DNA from: Avena insularis | Taxonomy: Eukaryota; Streptophyta; Magnoliopsida; Poales; Poaceae | Assembly (NCBI GenBank): GCA_023614405.1 | Contig: CM042685.1 | Coordinates: forward strand, 234,091,661 to 234,155,660 | Direction: 5' to 3' | Length of the DNA: 64,000 bases | Shown: piece by piece, positions 34,663 through 45,386 of the stretch | How positions within the stretch are numbered: the first letter of the stretch is position 1 | Layout of the letters: every line of letters begins with the position of its first letter | Notes under the pieces: model-generated | The model's input: the letters and a program-made list of their open reading frames with translations, nothing else | Told to the model about the DNA's origin: nothing | Databases searched by the model: none | Made by a program: the position numbers and the translations under genes

Positions 34663-36925
34663 CTCATCCACGAACAATTTCGGGTAGTATGCATAATCAG
34701 CTGACTTATCTAGAGCCGGGGTATGAAACCGGCATGGCTGATCCAGCATCATATCAATAGTGTACTTTGGCTTGGGCATATTAGACTGCCAGGGCTTCTT
34801 TTGATCGTTATTCCATAGCTTTTTATCCCAAGACTTTTTAGCGGCCAGGGTGCATTTCCTATCCTCTGGCGCTGGCTTCCTCCAGCACCATTTTGGTTTT
34901 GCTCTACAGCATGAACAAACTTCTTCTGCCCATATCGGGCATCATCTCTCCTCACCCTGTTATTCGGGTGGTAATTCTGGTTTTGCTGACTTGGCTCTTC
35001 TGGCTTCAAACCGGGTTGAGTTGGATCTCCCAGTACATATTCTTCTGCTACACTAATCAACTCGGCAATTGACAGCGGCTCTTGCCGGCTCAACCTTTGC
35101 CATACGGGGCTGCCCTGCAACACTCCATCAACGAACCAGGATATGGCCCGGTCACTTTTTACCCCCTCTACCGAATTGTGCATGTTGTTCCATCTTGTCA
35201 GGAAATCTCTGTCGGTTTCACCAACCCTTTGCTTGCATGTTGATAACTGTTGAGGCCTGTTTATACTCTTGTATGTACTGTTGAAGTTTGCAACAAATGC
35301 CCTCTCAAAATCTACACAACTATTTATGCTGAATTCAGGTAATAAATTGTTCAACCATAATCTTGCTGGACCTTCCAACATCATAGGTGCATAGCGCACC
35401 GCCCATCTCTTGTTACCGCCAGCTATATGCACTGCAGTAGCATAATTAGCTAACCAATCTTCTGGCTTCACCGCACCATTGTACGTCTTCGTGCCTCTTG
35501 GCAATGTGAAGTTACGCACCGGTAGCTCCGCCATGATGCTATTACCAAAGCATCTCAGGCCTTGGGTGGGGGGGGGGGGGCTAGCTATTTCTATCTGATC
35601 CATCAAAGCGTGATGGTCTAGGCGATGTCGTTGGTCATCCGGATGCAGTGCTCTTTTGCCAACCCGGTTTCCCAGCGGACCATCCCTTCTTGATTCCGAC
35701 CTCCAATCAGGCCTTTGGTAGCCCTCTCGGACCATGGCCGAATAGCCATCATCATATCGTGGGTCAACTACCCTCTTAGCCTGATAATTTTGGCCGACAT
35801 CGTGGTTTCCTCGGCCGGCATGATTTCCTTGACCTCCATCACGGTTATTCTGGCTGGCATTGCCTTGGCCGACATGATTATTTTTCTCGTGACCCGGCAT
35901 CACCTTGGTTCACTTTGTGCTTCCCGGCCACCGCCGGATCATACACAGTCATTTGCCTATCTTTTCTTCCCGACTTCACAGCCTTGTTTTTCTCTTTGTT
36001 CACATTGGGCGATGAAGCTTGCCCCTTTGACATGACAGTACCACCCCTGTTGGAGTGAAGGAACTGTGACTTGTTAATCAATACTGGATTGGCCTTGTGC
36101 CAAGCCTCGTTTTGCTCCTCTGCAACAAACAACAATTCTCTAACTCTTTCTAGCTGCTCTTCCCAGGCTTCACCCGTCATGTTATCCAACTCAGCAATTG
36201 CTGCTCTAGATGCCCTAAGGTTCTTTCCGGGAGTACGGTATCTCGGTCTATCCTCCGACACATAGCTAGCACTTATACTGCCTTAGATTTACCATCTACC
36301 GGAGCAGCAACTTTATCCATAACTGCATTGAGGTTTTTACCTCTAATATGGGCCGTATTTAGAAGACCATGAGCTCCATTATACTCACGCTGATACCGGT
36401 CGAGGGCCTGCATGGCGATGTCGGCTTCCTCAGCCTGCTGCAGAACTCGGAGACGCCTTTCCTACAGCTCTGCCGCTGTCAGAGTGATGTCGGCGGCGGC
36501 AGCAACTGGAACCGCCAGCTCTTTAATGATGGCCTTCAGTTTGGAGGACTTGTTCCCTGCAGCTGATGTACCCGGATCTTTTGTTCTCTCCAGCGCTGGT
36601 TTCGCTGAATGTGTTGGCTTTACCGGCGGATCAGCTCCACCAGCACCATCTTTTCCAGGAGTGCCCTTGTCGGCCGGCAGGAGCGGTCATCATCACTTCA
36701 ACGCGGTTCACGGGGCTACTCCTTAGCTGACCGCAAGTCGCACATACCGCATGTGGATCCGCAGCCACGAGCACCTCCGTCGGGTACTCTCGGACCTTCT
36801 CGGTGGCGATGTAGCAGTCGAAACTGCCGAACTTGGCAAGGAAGCCGTTGCGTGGAATCGTCCACCGAATTCACCAGCGTTGTCGTCGACGAAGCGGATG
36901 CCACCGAATGAATGGACAAGGCCAC
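34663..36925 (-). pseudogene. R2 gag, broken
   Basis: N-terminal sequence (about 36650-36290) is Ala/Glu/Lys-rich with LKAIIKELAVPVAAA and RRLRVLQQAEEADIAMQALD, broken by TAG. A frame change leads to RYRTPGKNLRASRAAIAEL and EEQLERVRELLFVAEEQNEA (36261-35878), and a second change to the core gag (35903-34749): LPRGTKTYNGAVKPEDWLAN, YAPMMLEGPARLWLNNL, FNSTYKSINRPQQL, then VAEEYVLGDP. A DQPCRFHT motif near 34720 is the start of the degenerate Tat-type zinc knuckle. A 13-G run at 35568-35580 lies inside the coding sequence. It carries only one gag core, unlike R3. Confidence 0.8.
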
Positions 36926-36954
36926 TCTTGACGCGCTGTCCGGAGGGAAGCGAA

Positions 36955-37501
36955 TGTTGGGATATGCTATATGGGTATTTTTATAGCATGTCTTTTATCC
37001 GACTAACCCGGGTGGCCCATAGTCGGTAGCATGGCCTGTGGCCCGCTGGGCGGCATAGTTAAGTGGATCCAGAAGGAAGGCCCATGCCGAATTAAGTAAG
37101 ACTACGGTGGAGTCACCAGCGTACCTGGAGCCTCCGGAGCCTTTAAGTGCAAGATACACAAGACTAGTGATAGACGGTGTAGGACTCTGTAACCTGTCCG
37201 GCTAGGACTTTTCCCTGTAACCCTAGGATCTGACGACTATATAAGTCGGGCATATGGGAGCCTTTAGGGCACAATCTCATACACAACACAAGATAACCTC
37301 GCACGGCGAACATATCTCTGTAACTCGGCGTATCACCCTTATAGTGATTTATAGCAGGAGCAGGATTCCGCCACCGTCGTGGGATCTAAACCTGGGTAAG
37401 CTGTGTTACCTCGTACCCGTCAACCGTCCGTCTTACCCCACGTCTCTAAACACGCACTATGAGGACCCCTCCATGGCGTACTCGTCGGCAATACCACGAC
37501 A
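36955..37501 (+). repeat. R3 5' LTR (547 bp)
   Basis: Starts TGTTGGGATATGCTATATGG and ends GGCAATACCACGACA. TATA box CTATATAAG at 37238-37246. An ORF running from 37254 out of the LTR is not taken as a gene. Confidence 0.93.
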
Positions 37502-37503
37502 GT

Positions 37504-37521
37504 TGGCGCCCACCGTGGGGC
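37504..37521 (+). other. R3 primer binding site
   Basis: TGGCGCCCACCGTGGGGC, two bases after the LTR. R2 has the same site with one change (TGGCGCCCACCATGGGGC, minus strand 50167-50150). The matching tRNA was not identified. Confidence 0.85.
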
Positions 37522-37559
37522 AAGAGGCGCTTCAGGCTCTTCAGCGGGCGAGGACCAAT

Positions 37560-40500
37560 ATCTTCACTGGAATCGGCGAAACCGTAACCATCGGCCATGT
37601 TCTCTTCTCCGGCAACGTTCCGATCGCCCCCCCCCCCCTGACGAGTTCTGGATCCCGGCGAAGACGAACCCTACGCGGTGTTCGATCGTTCCTATCGGAG
37701 ACATCCACCTCTTCATCGGCGAAACCGACTCGGGCACTAGTTCCTTGGGAGTCGGAGGAGCATCAAGACCCGCATGGACCGCCTACGGGCAGGATACGTT
37801 CGCGGAAGGATCGATGTCGGATCTCTTCTCGGAGTTTGCCGGCAAAGATCGAAAAAATTCAAGGCCCACCCAAACCGCCCCTGTGCAGGATATAAAGGTG
37901 GGAGATCACTGCAAATCCGCTGGCTTTGTCCGCGCGTCTGGACAGCAGAGATCCAAGTTCGTCGGCGTGGTCACCATCTTCGATCTGGCGCGCTGCGTTC
38001 AGAGAGAGGGCGAAAACCCCCGCGACTACCTCGCCAGGTGGCTCCGTATACGGGCTGACCTGGCCAATTACCCCGATGATAACGCTTTGTATCACTTCGT
38101 GGAAGGGCTGGACCGTGGCACACTTCTCCGACATTCTTTACGTTGGCAGCAGGCAACAGGACGCCTTACCCTCGAAGAGATAGTGAGCACCATCAACAGC
38201 TACGCGGCAGCCCAGATGGAGCTTGCGCTCAGAGACGGAGAACCTCCGGTTCAGCAGCCGCCGCCGCCGCCTCCAGCCGCCATCGTCGTAGCAGCACCAC
38301 CACCTCCAGTCATCGTCAAGGCTGTTGCACCTCCACCGCCCGTCATCGAGGAAGTCCTGACGCCCTCCGACTCTGTCATTGACGCGCTTTAGGCTGGTTA
38401 CAGTGCAGATTCAGAGGAGGTAGACTTCAGTCCAGAAGAGCTAGACTCCGTTATGCAGGAGATGGAGGAGGAGTACTCGCGTGACGAGCAAGCTAACAAC
38501 ACCGTCATGTTTCGAGGGGTGTTCGTCACCATTGGGACAGCGATGGATGAAGATCAACCCGGGCAAGCTCTGCCTACGGCGCTGGAAAAGGGGAAGGGAC
38601 CACTTATTGTTGCCGACAATGATCGCGCAAAGGTCATGCCTCCTCCGCCTAACCCAGTGCAGCAGCCGCAGGAACTCGGCACCGGTCCGAGCAACAACAA
38701 CACCGCAAACTTGCCGCCTCCAGCATGCACGTCGGCAGCAGCCCATGTTACTCCAGCTGATAGAGTGATGTACGACAATCTCCTTGTCGAGCCACTAACC
38801 GTTGATCATATCCGAAACGGGACTCAGCTTGACGAGAAGTGCCAGCAGCTGCTGGAGGAGGCGCAAGCCATCGCGGAGCAAGGCGCTAAACTAGATCAAG
38901 ATTTGGTCAACGCGTAGAAGTCCATAGAGAAAGCTAGAGCAATGGAGGTCGAATACAAGACTCTACTACAGCAGCAGAAGGCTAAGAAGGCTCCAGCTCG
39001 CGTCATCAACGATCCTGGTGTACGGCGCAACATAGGATGGGCTCCCTCGAAGCCGGCACAGGCCAAGCCATACATTTATAGTGAAGGCAAGCAGGTGATG
39101 CCCACCCCACTCCTTAACCTCGCCGTCGCCAAAACCCTTCTGGAGCAGGATAGATCGCCTGAGGCAGTAGAACAGGTCTATGACCTAGTGGCCAAGGCGG
39201 TAAAGCAGCAGGAAAAGGCCACCTCTCAGAGGCTTGAGTCTGACCCAGCGCTCTGCCGATCTAGCCAGTACAAACCGCCAAGGGACAGATCTCCTCATGA
39301 TGTCGGATCATAGACGGGTTCATCAGAACAAAGACGGAGGGATGCGCCAACAGGAAGGATGTTATCCCCATATCCTCCGACCACGGAGAAAAAGCCCGAC
39401 CTCGCCGCCCATCGCCACTGCCCTGATCCCCCCGACGTCAGGAAGACTACAAGGATCACCATCGCACGGATATGCCCCCTCCAAAGCAGTGTGGCATCGT
39501 CATCCGCGACAACACGGCGCAGACCCATCATGATGAAGAGCAACACCAAGGACACAAGAGCAGGTCACACCACGACCCTCCGCGTCCGACAAGCAACCGT
39601 GATAGGCGTGAGGCGTCGCAGAAGGGTAACAGCAAGAAAGCTAACCCACCACCACCTCTTCCTCCGTCGCCGCCAAGCAGTCACCATGGCGGAAGAGGCC
39701 CGCGTCGTTCACGCAGCCCATCCCCTGTTGACAGCAAGAAGAAGAACCCGGAGCCGTACGATGCACGATCGCGGATCGATAAGATCCACGAGGCCCGAGA
39801 AGGACCATACCTGGGACCACGTTGCTTTGGACCTACAATACGGTCCGCAACTTACCCCAAAGGTTTCCGGATCGACAAGACCATCAAGCCCTATGACGGC
39901 ACCGCCAAGCCTGCCACATGGTTGCAGGACTACGGCAACGCGGTGGAGATTGCCGGAGGCAACCCCAACGTCGCCGTTAAGTACCTCCCGTTAATGTTGG
40001 CGGGCACGGCCCGTCAATGGATCGACGACTTGCCGAAGAAATCTATCTACAACTGGCTGGATATGCAAGAAGCATTCACCAAGAACTTTGAGGGTACATA
40101 CAAGCGTCCCTGCACGGTGGGCGATCTACAGTGGTGTGTGCAAGAGATAGACGAGACGTCCCGCGCCTACCTCTCCCGCTGGCTGGATATGAAAAATTCC
40201 TGCGCAGCAGTGCACGCTCAGACCGCCATGGCCGCCTTCATCGATGGGTTGGAAAGGGGTACGTTGCTCCGACATAAGCTAAAGCGCTTGCAGGACAATC
40301 ATCAGCTTGACTTGAATCAGATGATTCAGTTAGCTAGTGAGTTCGCAGCTGCCGACGACGATGCTCGTGGCTCTTTGCCGGCAACGGCCGTTCCAACCCA
40401 AGCTCGGAGGAACAGTAGTACAAAGCGGAAAACCGCTCCAGAAGAAAAGCAATCTACCGACATGGTCGCTATGACTTTTGCAGGACGAGGAGAAGGCGGA

Positions 40501-40780
40501 CAACATGGCCGAGGAAGGGGAGCGGGCCGCGGGCAGCAATGAGGAAGTGAAACCACCTCGGTGCCGCTCCGCGTTCCCCAAACCTACGAGGAGTACCGCG
40601 ATATGCCGTGCCTCGTACACCTCGACGCCAACGGCAAGGCCACCCATACCAATCGACACTGCAAGTTCGTCAACGACCTCAAGGAAGACCCGGAGTCCGG
40701 CTACAAGCGAAGTCGGAAGAATGCATCATGAGGCAAGGGCAAGGGGAATAAGAAGGAGGAGGAGTCCAGGGATTCAAGTG
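37560..40780 (+). pseudogene. R3 gag with two homologous core segments, broken
   Basis: The main frame runs from about 37640 (EFWIPAK...) to past 39313, broken by TAG at 38390-38392, 38915-38917 and 39311-39313. It includes a first gag-like segment (37982-38212: DLARCVQ, YLARWL, FVEGLDRGTLLRHSL, AAAQ), a poly-Pro/Val linker, and helical Gln/Glu/Ala-rich sequence. After a frame change, the full gag core lies at 39472-40542: GFRIDKTIKPYDGTAKPATW, LPLMLAGTARQWIDDL, and the second copy of the same segment (40123-40354: DLQWCVQ, YLSRWL, FIDGLERGTLLRHKL, AAAD). Past TGA at 40540-40542 a zinc-knuckle-like C-x2-H-x8-H-x4-C (40609-40662) follows. A 12-C run at 37627-37638 separates the earliest reading frame from the rest. 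Confidence 0.8.
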
Positions 40781-43700
40781 ACATGGACGAGGACATTGAC
40801 CCCAAGCACGCCGCCAAGAGCGACGACAAGGGCAAGAACCCCTTCGCAAAGAAGGCCCCAGTCTACCACACTTTCCTTGGCACCCCCACAGTCCGACAAC
40901 AGAAGACCTCTCTAAGGATCTTGATGGCCACTCTCCCCCCAGTTCCCCAATACCTGAGCTGGTCGGAGGTTCCAATAACTTGGGACAGGACGGACCACCC
41001 AGACCTTGTGCCCACGGAGAACCAGTACGCCATGGTCATCAACCCATTGATTGACGGCGTGGAGTCCACCAAGTGCATGGTGGATAGTGGAAGCAACATC
41101 AACATCATGTATCTAGATACACTATAGAAGATGAACTTGACGGACGCAAACCTAAGGCGGACCAACACCGTTTTCCATGGCGTAGTTCCTGGTCGGGAGG
41201 CTCAGTCCCTTGGGTGCATTATGCTTCAGGTAGCCTTTGGCGACGTTAATAATTACCACCAAGAGCGCATGACCTTTGAGGTGGTCCCCTTCAAGAGCGT
41301 GTACCACGTCATATTCGGCCGCGACATATTCCACACGTTCATGGCCAAGCCATGCTTCGTCTACAACAAACTCAAGATACCCGGACCAAACGGTGTCATC
41401 ATCGTATCCGAAAGCTTTACCAAGGCAAGGGACTGCGAGATCAATGAAGCAGCCATTGCAGAAGCTGTCCTTTACAGCGAAGAATTCAAAGAGATCCACA
41501 GCAAGGTCAATGACTCAGAGATGCCTGCGTCGAAGAAGCAAATCTCTGACTCCGCTCACGCGTTCAAGGCCGCCATCGAGACCAAGCCGGTGGAACTTGT
41601 GGTAGGCGATGCCTCCAAGACCGTCGCCATTGGGACGAACCTGGATCCCAAATAGGAAAGCGCGCTCGTCGAGTTCCTCCGTGAGAATAGGGACATCTTT
41701 GCCTGGCAACCTGCCGACATGAAAGGTGTACCTAGGGAACTTGCCGAGCACAGCTTAAACATAGATCCAAAATGTAAACCAGTGAAACAACCTCTACGAC
41801 GCTTCGGAGATGAGAAGAGACGCGCCATTGGCAAAGAGATAGCTAGGTTACTTAAGGCTGGGTTTATCCAAGAAGTCCTTCACACCCGATGGGTGGCCAA
41901 TCCTGTACTTGTCCCCAAAAAGGGAACCAATGAATTAAGAATGTGCGTTGATTACACCGGCTTGAACAAAGCATGTCCCAAAGATCCGTTTGCTTTGCCT
42001 CGCATTAACCAAGTCATTGACTCGACGGCTGGCTCGGAACTTTTGTGTTTTCTTGATGCATACTCAGGATACCACCAGATCAAGATGAGGAAGTCGGACC
42101 AATTGGCCACTTCGTTCACTACTCCATACGGCATGTTTTGCTATGTCACGATGCCCTTTGGGCTGAAAAACGCAGGTGCTACCTACCAGCGGACAATGCA
42201 ACGTTGACTTCATGACCAAATTGGTCGGAACGTTCACGCCTATGTGGACGATATCGCGGTGATGTCTCAAAAGTCAAACGACTTAATCTCCGACTTAAAA
42301 GAAACCTTTGATAATCTCCGGAAATACAACATGATGCTCAACCCTAAGAAGTGCGTCTTCGGGGTTCCAGCCGGCAAATTGTTGGGCTTCATCGTTTCTC
42401 AAATAGGAATTGAGGTCAACCCAGAAAATCAAGGCCATCTTAAACATAAACCGTCCGACATGCCTAAAGGACATTCAACGACTAACAGGTTGTGTTGCAG
42501 CTTAGTCCGTTAAATCACCGACTTGAGAGAAGGCTTTGTCACAAGTTGCTGAAGAAGGCGGACAAATTCACGTGGATGACGAAGCGGATGCAGCATTGAA
42601 GCAGCTCAAGGAGATTCTTTCCTCAGCGCCCATCCTTGCAAAGACCGAGCCTGGAGAGCCCCTGTTAATTTACATGGCGGCAACCAACCGGGTTATTAGC
42701 ATCGTCGTCGTGGTAGAGCGGAAGGAACCAGGCTACAAGCACGGAGTTCAACGACTAGTTTACTATGTGAGCGAGGTCTTGACGGAGTCCAAGCAGCGTT
42801 ACCCGCACTACCAAAAGATAGCTTATGGAGTATTCCTCGCTTCTCGGAAGCTGAGGCATTACTTTCAGGAGCACCCAATCACAGTAGTGAGCAAGACTCC
42901 ACTGTCCGACATTATCAATAACAGCGACGCTACAGGAAGGGTCGCGAAGTGGGGCATTGAACTTGCCGCCTTCGAGATCACCTACAAGAGACGCGACGCT
43001 ATCAAGTCACAAGCTTCGGCGAATTTTATTGCAGATTGGACGGAGATGCCAGATGCTACTCGCTTGCGTAACCAGAGTACTGGGTGATGCACTTTGACGG
43101 ATCAAAGTTGCTCAACGGCTCGGGGGCTGGTGTACTGCTACAGTCACCAAAAGGAGACAAGCTGCACTACGTTCTGCAGATCCACTTTGAGGCTACAAAC
43201 AACATGGTGTAGTATGAAGCACTCATTCACGGACTACGTGTAGCCAAGGATATTGGCATCAAGCGCATAGTTTGCTGTGGAGATTCCGACTTGGTTGCCC
43301 AGCAGGTGGCTGGCACCTGGAACGCGCGGAACCCTATGATGGCGGCATATCGCGACGAAGTGGACGAGATAGCCAAGAGCTTCTTGGGCTACGAAGTCAA
43401 GTATGTGCCTAGGGAGCAAAACGAGGCGGCTGATCTACTGTCTAAGCTTGGATCAGGGCGCAAGCAAATTCCACCAGGAGTTTTCCTAGAGCATCTACGC
43501 ACACCATCCGTGAAGGGAGCCGACATCGACAACCCGGATAGAGCTGACTCTTTCGTCAACATGGTGACAAAGATCCCTCCGGCTTGGACAAAACCGTTCA
43601 TGGAGTATCTCGAACACGGAACTTTGCCTGACGACGAAGTCGAAAGACGGCAAATAGTACGACGAGCAAAGGGTTATACCACAATCAATGGGTAACTCTA

Positions 43701-44873
43701 TAAAAGAAGCACTACTGGTGTATACCTAAAGTGTGTTTCCCAGCTAGAAGGTATGGAAATCCTGCGCGAGATCCATCTCAGAGATTGCGGGCATCACGCC
43801 GCTCCTCAATCGTTGGTCGCGAAAGCCTTCCGGCAAGGATTCTACTGGCTGACCGCGAAGGCGGACGCCGACAAGCTGGTTGAGACATGCACGGGATGCC
43901 AGTATTATGCCCGACAACCACATGTTCCTGCTGAAGAATTGCGAACAATACCAATAACTTGGCCGTTTGCAGTCTGGGGGCTAGACATGGTGGGACCGTT
44001 ACAGACGGCACCGTGTGGATTTACGCATCTGCTTGTAGCAGTTGACAAATTCACCAAATGGATAGAAGCTAAACCCATTAGAAAGCTTGATGGGGCAACT
44101 GCCCTCAGGTTTTTCCGGGATCTAGTGGTGAGATTTGGTCTCCACACAGTATCATCACCGACAACGGAAGCAACTTGTCACTCGGAGAAGTGGAGGCCTA
44201 TTGCTGGGACAAAGGCATCCGACTTGACCTTGCATCTGTGGCACACCCACAGTCCAATGGTCAGGTTGAGCGAGCCAATGGATTAATTCTGCAGGGAATC
44301 AAGCCACGTCTTGAGGCACCGCTACATAGAGCAGCTGGAGCCTGGGCGGAAGAATTGCCATCTGTGCTGTGGAGTTTACGAACCACACCCAACAGATCCA
44401 CCGGCTACACCCCTTACTTCATGGTATATGGAGCAGAAGCCATCCTCCCTTCCGACATCCTCCACGATGCACCAAGAGTTGCCGCCTATGACGAAGATGA
44501 CGCCGAAGAATCCAGACGCCTCGATGTGGACCTTCTCGAGGAGGAGCGCGTTTTGGCATGCCAAAGATCCGCCATCTACCAGCAGAAGCTATGCAGCTAC
44601 CATAGTCGCCGCGTTCGGCATCGCTCGTTTAAAGAGGGGGATTTAGTACTCCGACTTAAGCAGAAGAAGTCACACAAATTATCCCCGCCATGGGAAGGAC
44701 CGTTCATCATATGCAAGGCGCTGCTCAATGGGTCTTACTACCTTGTCGACAATCGTGAACTCAAGGATAGACCCAACGAGAATCATAAGCGTAAGCGACG
44801 TGACCTGGATGATGACTACCCGGAGCTTGATCGGCCATGGAACATAGCACAGCTACGTCCTTTCTACACTTAG
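40781..44873 (+). pseudogene. R3 protease-RT-RNase H-aRNase H-integrase, broken
   Basis: Protease with CMVDSGSNINIMY (41077-41115), stop at 41125-41127; continuation to a stop at 41653-41655. Reverse transcriptase from about 41719 (CVDYTGLNKACPKDPF; stop 42205-42207; YVDD at 42241-42252). Frame change near 42500, then RNase H (42536-43087; YPHYQKIAYGVFLASRKLRH). Archaeal-type RNase H (about 43080-43480): MHFDGS at 43093-43104 and GDSDLVAQQ, but the catalytic Glu codon of the AEYEAL motif is TAG (43210-43212). Integrase HHCC (GHHAAP...CTGC, 43786-43910), catalytic core (WGLDMVGPL; TDNGSN after a one-base frame change near 44150; GQVERAN) and C-terminus ending RPWNIAQLRPFYT. AATAAA follows at 44914-44919. 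Non-functional without repair or help in trans. Confidence 0.92.
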
Positions 44874-45249
44874 CATCTTTTATCTAACTGTGTATCTCTT
44901 ATATGATCAATGAAATAAAGCTCTTTGGTTCACTCATACTGCTGAGTCTTTTACCTCCTTTAGTGTTTATTTTGGATCATATAAAACCTTTATGCACAAG
45001 TCTTGCGATTGCACTTGTGAAAATTCCACCTACGGGCGTTAGCTTAAGTTTTCTGGTCTACACGTTCTTTGTTGTTTTTATGTGGATTCTGGAGTAGTGA
45101 CTTTCGGCACTTATTGTCGGCGATTTTGTGCTCAGGTTATTGACGGTGCCATTGGGCATCATCACCTAAGCGCATGGTTCCGACAACGAGTCTTCCGACT
45201 CACGAAAAGTCAAGCATAAAAACCAGAGTAATGGATAAGCCATCACTTG
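44874..45249 (+). other. R3 spacer between pol and antisense gene
   Basis: No coding support. AATAAA-type signals shortly after the pol stop suggest a place where genomic or pol transcripts could end. Confidence 0.4.
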
Positions 45250-45386
45250 CTTAAAAAAAATATACATACTGGGAATTAGTTCTTAAGTAGCAGGATACGA
45301 CAATCATTGTTTTCCGCCTTAAGATTACATCACCAAGTTTATTACATGCACATACCAAAGGTGAAACAGAAATTACAAAGTGTTTT

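Larger units (their letters stand above)
29126..36954 (-). mobile_element. R2: Tat-lineage gypsy element, main part
   Basis: Minus-strand element: 5' LTR at 51056-50170, PBS at 50167-50150, then leader (50149-50108), interrupted by R3, then gag and pol in 36954-29704 and a gene-free stretch to about 29126. The 3' LTR is not in the window. If the LINE L1 inserted into R2's 3' region, the remainder should lie to the left. Confidence 0.82.

Noticed and set aside
37254..37895. 213-codon ORF starting in the R3 5' LTR
   Set aside because: It crosses the LTR end and PBS and loses similarity to gag; the gag-like frame after the 12-C run is a different one.
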